From NCBI GenBank assembly GCA_963920705.1, contig OY987230.1, positions 3,348,001 to 3,412,000 on the forward strand: a stretch of 64,000 bases of DNA, read 5' to 3'. The stretch comes from Odiellus spinosus (Eukaryota > Arthropoda > Arachnida > Opiliones > Phalangiidae). Numbering within the stretch: position 1 is the stretch's first letter; each line of letters opens with the position of its first letter. A model generated the notes under the pieces. The model made no database searches. It worked only from the letters and a program-made list of their open reading frames with translations, and was not told where the DNA came from. Made by a program: the position numbers and the translations under genes. Positions 61,888-64,000 of the stretch are shown here, in pieces.

Positions 61888-64000
61888 GAAAAACAAGAAA
61901 AATATGGCCAATTCAAGAAATCATACAATATCAAAATAGTCAAATTTCAGATTTTAAAAATTCGCTTTTTGATATTAGATGTTTTTTGAATTGGCTATAT
62001 TTTCCATGTTTTTCAACGGATTTTCCAAAACTCTTGTTTTTTAGATAGACCAATATTTGCTCTTTCGAGTGGTCTTAATCTTGTCTAAATCGCTTAAAAA
62101 TCAAAAGTTTTGTGTCCATTTGAATCCAATAATCTTGGATTTTTAAGCGTTTTTGCTTAATTTTAACCAATTTTATATTTGTCACAATTTTGCAATTTAG
62201 ACAAAACCAAAGTCATTCGAAAGAGCAATTAATGGACAGTCTAAATAATAAGAGTTTTCAAAAATCCGTTGAAAAACAAGAAAAATATGGCCAATTCAAA
62301 AAATCATAGAATATCAAAATAGTCAAATTTCAGATTTTCAAAATTCGCTTTTTTATTTTAGATGCTTTTTGAATTGTCCATATTTTCCATGTTTTTCAAC
62401 GGATTTTCCAAAACTCTTGATTTTCAGATAGACTAATATTTGCTCTTTCGAGTGGTCTAATTTTGTCTAAATCGCTTAAAAATCAAAAGTTTTGTGTCCA
62501 TTTGAATCCAATAATCTTGGATTTTTAAGCGTTTTTGCTTTATTTTAACCAATTTTATATTTGTCACAATTTTGCAATTTAGACAAAACCAAGGTCATTC
62601 GAAAGAGCAATTAATGGACAGTCTAAATAATAAGAGTTTTCAAAAATCCGTTGAAAAACAAGAAAAATATGGCCAATTCAAGAAATCATACAATATCAAA
62701 ATAGTCAAATTTCAGATTTTAAAAATTCGCTATTTGATATTAGATGTTTTTTGAATTGGCTATATTTTCCATGTTTTTCAACGGATTTTCCAAAACTCTT
62801 GTTTTTTAGATAGACCAATATTTGCTCTTTCGAGTAGTCTTAATTTTGTCTAAATCGCTTAAAAATCAAAAGTTTTGTGTCCATTTGAATCCAATAATCT
62901 TGGATTTTTAAGTGTTTTTGCTTTATTTTAACCAATTTTATATTTGTCACAATTTTGCAATTTAGACAAAACCAAAGTCATTCAAAAGAGCAATTAATGG
63001 ACAGTCTAAATAACAAGAGTTTTCAAAAATCCGTTGAAAAACAAGAAAAATATGGCCAATTCAAGAAATCATACAATATCAAAATAGTCAAATTTCAGAT
63101 TTTAAAAATTCGCTTTTTGATATTAGATGTTTATTGAATTGTCCATATTTTCCATGTTTTTCAACGGATTTTCCAAAACTCTTGTTTTTTAGATAGACCA
63201 ATATTTGCTCTTTCGAGTGGTCTTAATTTTGTCTAAATCGCTTAAAAATCAAAAGTTTTGTGTCCATTTGAATCCTATAATCTTGGATTTTTAAGCGTTT
63301 TTGCTTAATTTTAACCAATTTTATATTTGTCACAATTTTGCAATTTAGACAAAACCAAAGTCATTCGAAAGAGCAATTAATGGACAGTCTAAATAATAAG
63401 AGTTTTCAAAAATCCGTTGAAAAACAAGAAAAATATGGCCAATTCAAGAAATCATAGAATATCAAAATAGTCAAATTTCAGATTTTCAAAATTCGCTTTT
63501 TGATATTAGATGCTTTTTGAATTGTCCATATTTTCCATGTTTTTCAACGGATTTTCCAAAACTCTTGTTTTTTAGATAGACCAATATTTGCTCTTTCGAG
63601 TGGTCTTAATTTTGTCTAAATCGCTTAAAAATCAAAAGTTTTGTGTCCATTTTAATCCAATAATCTTGGATTTTTAAGCGTTTTTGCTTAATTTTAACCA
63701 ATTTTATATTTGTCACAATTTTGCAATTTAGACAAAACCAAAGTCATTCGAAAGAGCAATTAATGGACAGTCTAAATAACAAGAGTTTTCAAAAATCCGT
63801 TGAAAAACAAGAAAAATATGGCCAATTCAAAAAACATCTAATATCAAAATAGTCAAATTTCAGATTTTAAAAATTCGCTTTTTGATATTAGATGTTTTTT
63901 GAATTGGCTATATTTTCCATGTTTTTCAACGGATTTTCCAAAACTCTTGTTTTTTAGATAGACCAATATTTGCTCTTTCGAGTAGTCTTAATTTTGTCTA
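61888..64000 (-). repeat. Orientation block 22 (-), runs off the window
   Basis: About 5.5 units; the array continues past the window end. The last 1 kb is the downstream copy of the roughly 3,062-bp repeat. Private marks include TTTTTTATTTTAGATG, CAAGGTCATTC and CATTCAAAAGAGC, which destroys the TTCGAA site of that unit. Confidence 0.88.
63828..63843 (+). repeat. Short arm-A patch in a reversed B arm, 2
   Basis: This is the same patch as at 60767, about 3,061 bp downstream, inside the repeated segment. The conversion therefore predates that duplication. Confidence 0.75.

Larger units (their letters stand above)
1..64000. repeat. 383-bp satellite DNA array filling the window
   Basis: Every stretch I read can be placed on one 383-bp consensus, in either orientation. 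Landmarks such as the TCGAAAGAGCAA block recur at 383-bp steps or simple multiples across the window. Neighbouring units usually differ at only a few positions, which points to ongoing homogenisation. One unit counted by hand has 104 G+C bases of 383 (27%). No interval over 300 bp lacks satellite sequence, and no tRNA, rRNA or unique gene sequence was seen. Many frames of about 60 codons stay open, but they follow the repeat and start mostly at TTG. The array is most likely eukaryotic heterochromatin, perhaps centromeric or pericentromeric. That location is inferred from array size and homogeneity, not shown directly. Confidence 0.98.

Noticed and set aside
1-64000. CRISPR array
   Set aside because: There are no unique spacers between short repeats; the whole 383-bp unit repeats.
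1-64000. Bacterial or phage origin
   Set aside because: 64 kb without a gene and made of one homogenised 383-bp repeat does not fit a bacterial or phage genome.

Overview
The whole 64 kb window is one tandem satellite-DNA array. I see no protein gene, RNA gene or unique sequence in it. The repeat unit is 383 bp and about 27% G+C (hand count on one unit), so the window holds about 167 units. Long homogeneous arrays of an AT-rich unit of this size are typical of eukaryotic pericentromeric or centromeric heterochromatin. Nothing here identifies the species. Inversely oriented satellite subunits are, as I recall, known from tenebrionid beetles, but that is only an analogy.

The unit has a clear internal design. 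Taking bases 1-383 as reference, arm A (1-126) is followed by a short core (127-156), then arm B (157-283), then a linker (284-383). Arm B is the reverse complement of arm A at about 80% identity (hand alignment), so every unit is an imperfect giant palindrome centred near base 142. The linker holds its own nested inverted repeats. Two blocks are identical in both arms: TCGAAAGAGCAA and the 18-mer AAAATCCGTTGAAAAACA. Each unit therefore carries each block twice, in mirror positions.

Layout: bases 1-23.9 kb run in one orientation (called +, arm A on the top strand). Brief flips follow at 23.9-24.6 kb, and then a minus block from 24.6 to 35.3 kb. From 35.3 to 41.2 kb a 3,237-bp segment with a 78-bp perfect palindrome is present twice. 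From 43.4 kb to the end the orientation changes every 0.3-3.3 kb. I count 21 large orientation switches plus two roughly 95-bp core inversions. Most switches lie inside the A/B arm homology at matching positions, so a recombination event between an A arm and a B arm explains them. A switch from + to - creates an A-A unit and a switch from - to + creates a B-B unit, and these hybrids are much better palindromes than the normal A-B unit.

On top of this are several generations of higher-order duplication: 765 bp (2-mers), 1,149 bp (3-mers), about 2,680 bp (7-mers), about 3,062 bp (8-mer), 3,237 bp and 3,709 bp. Some contain flip junctions or conversion tracts, which gives a relative order of events. 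Two identical half-unit deletions (8553, 9893) leave a 191-bp unit. A diverged unit subtype occurs once in the + orientation at 23.6 kb and three times in the - orientation between 47 and 56 kb.

The most interesting observation is the combined system: a palindromic satellite whose two arms act as inverted recombination substrates, so the array flips its own segments and makes new, stronger hairpins at the breakpoints.
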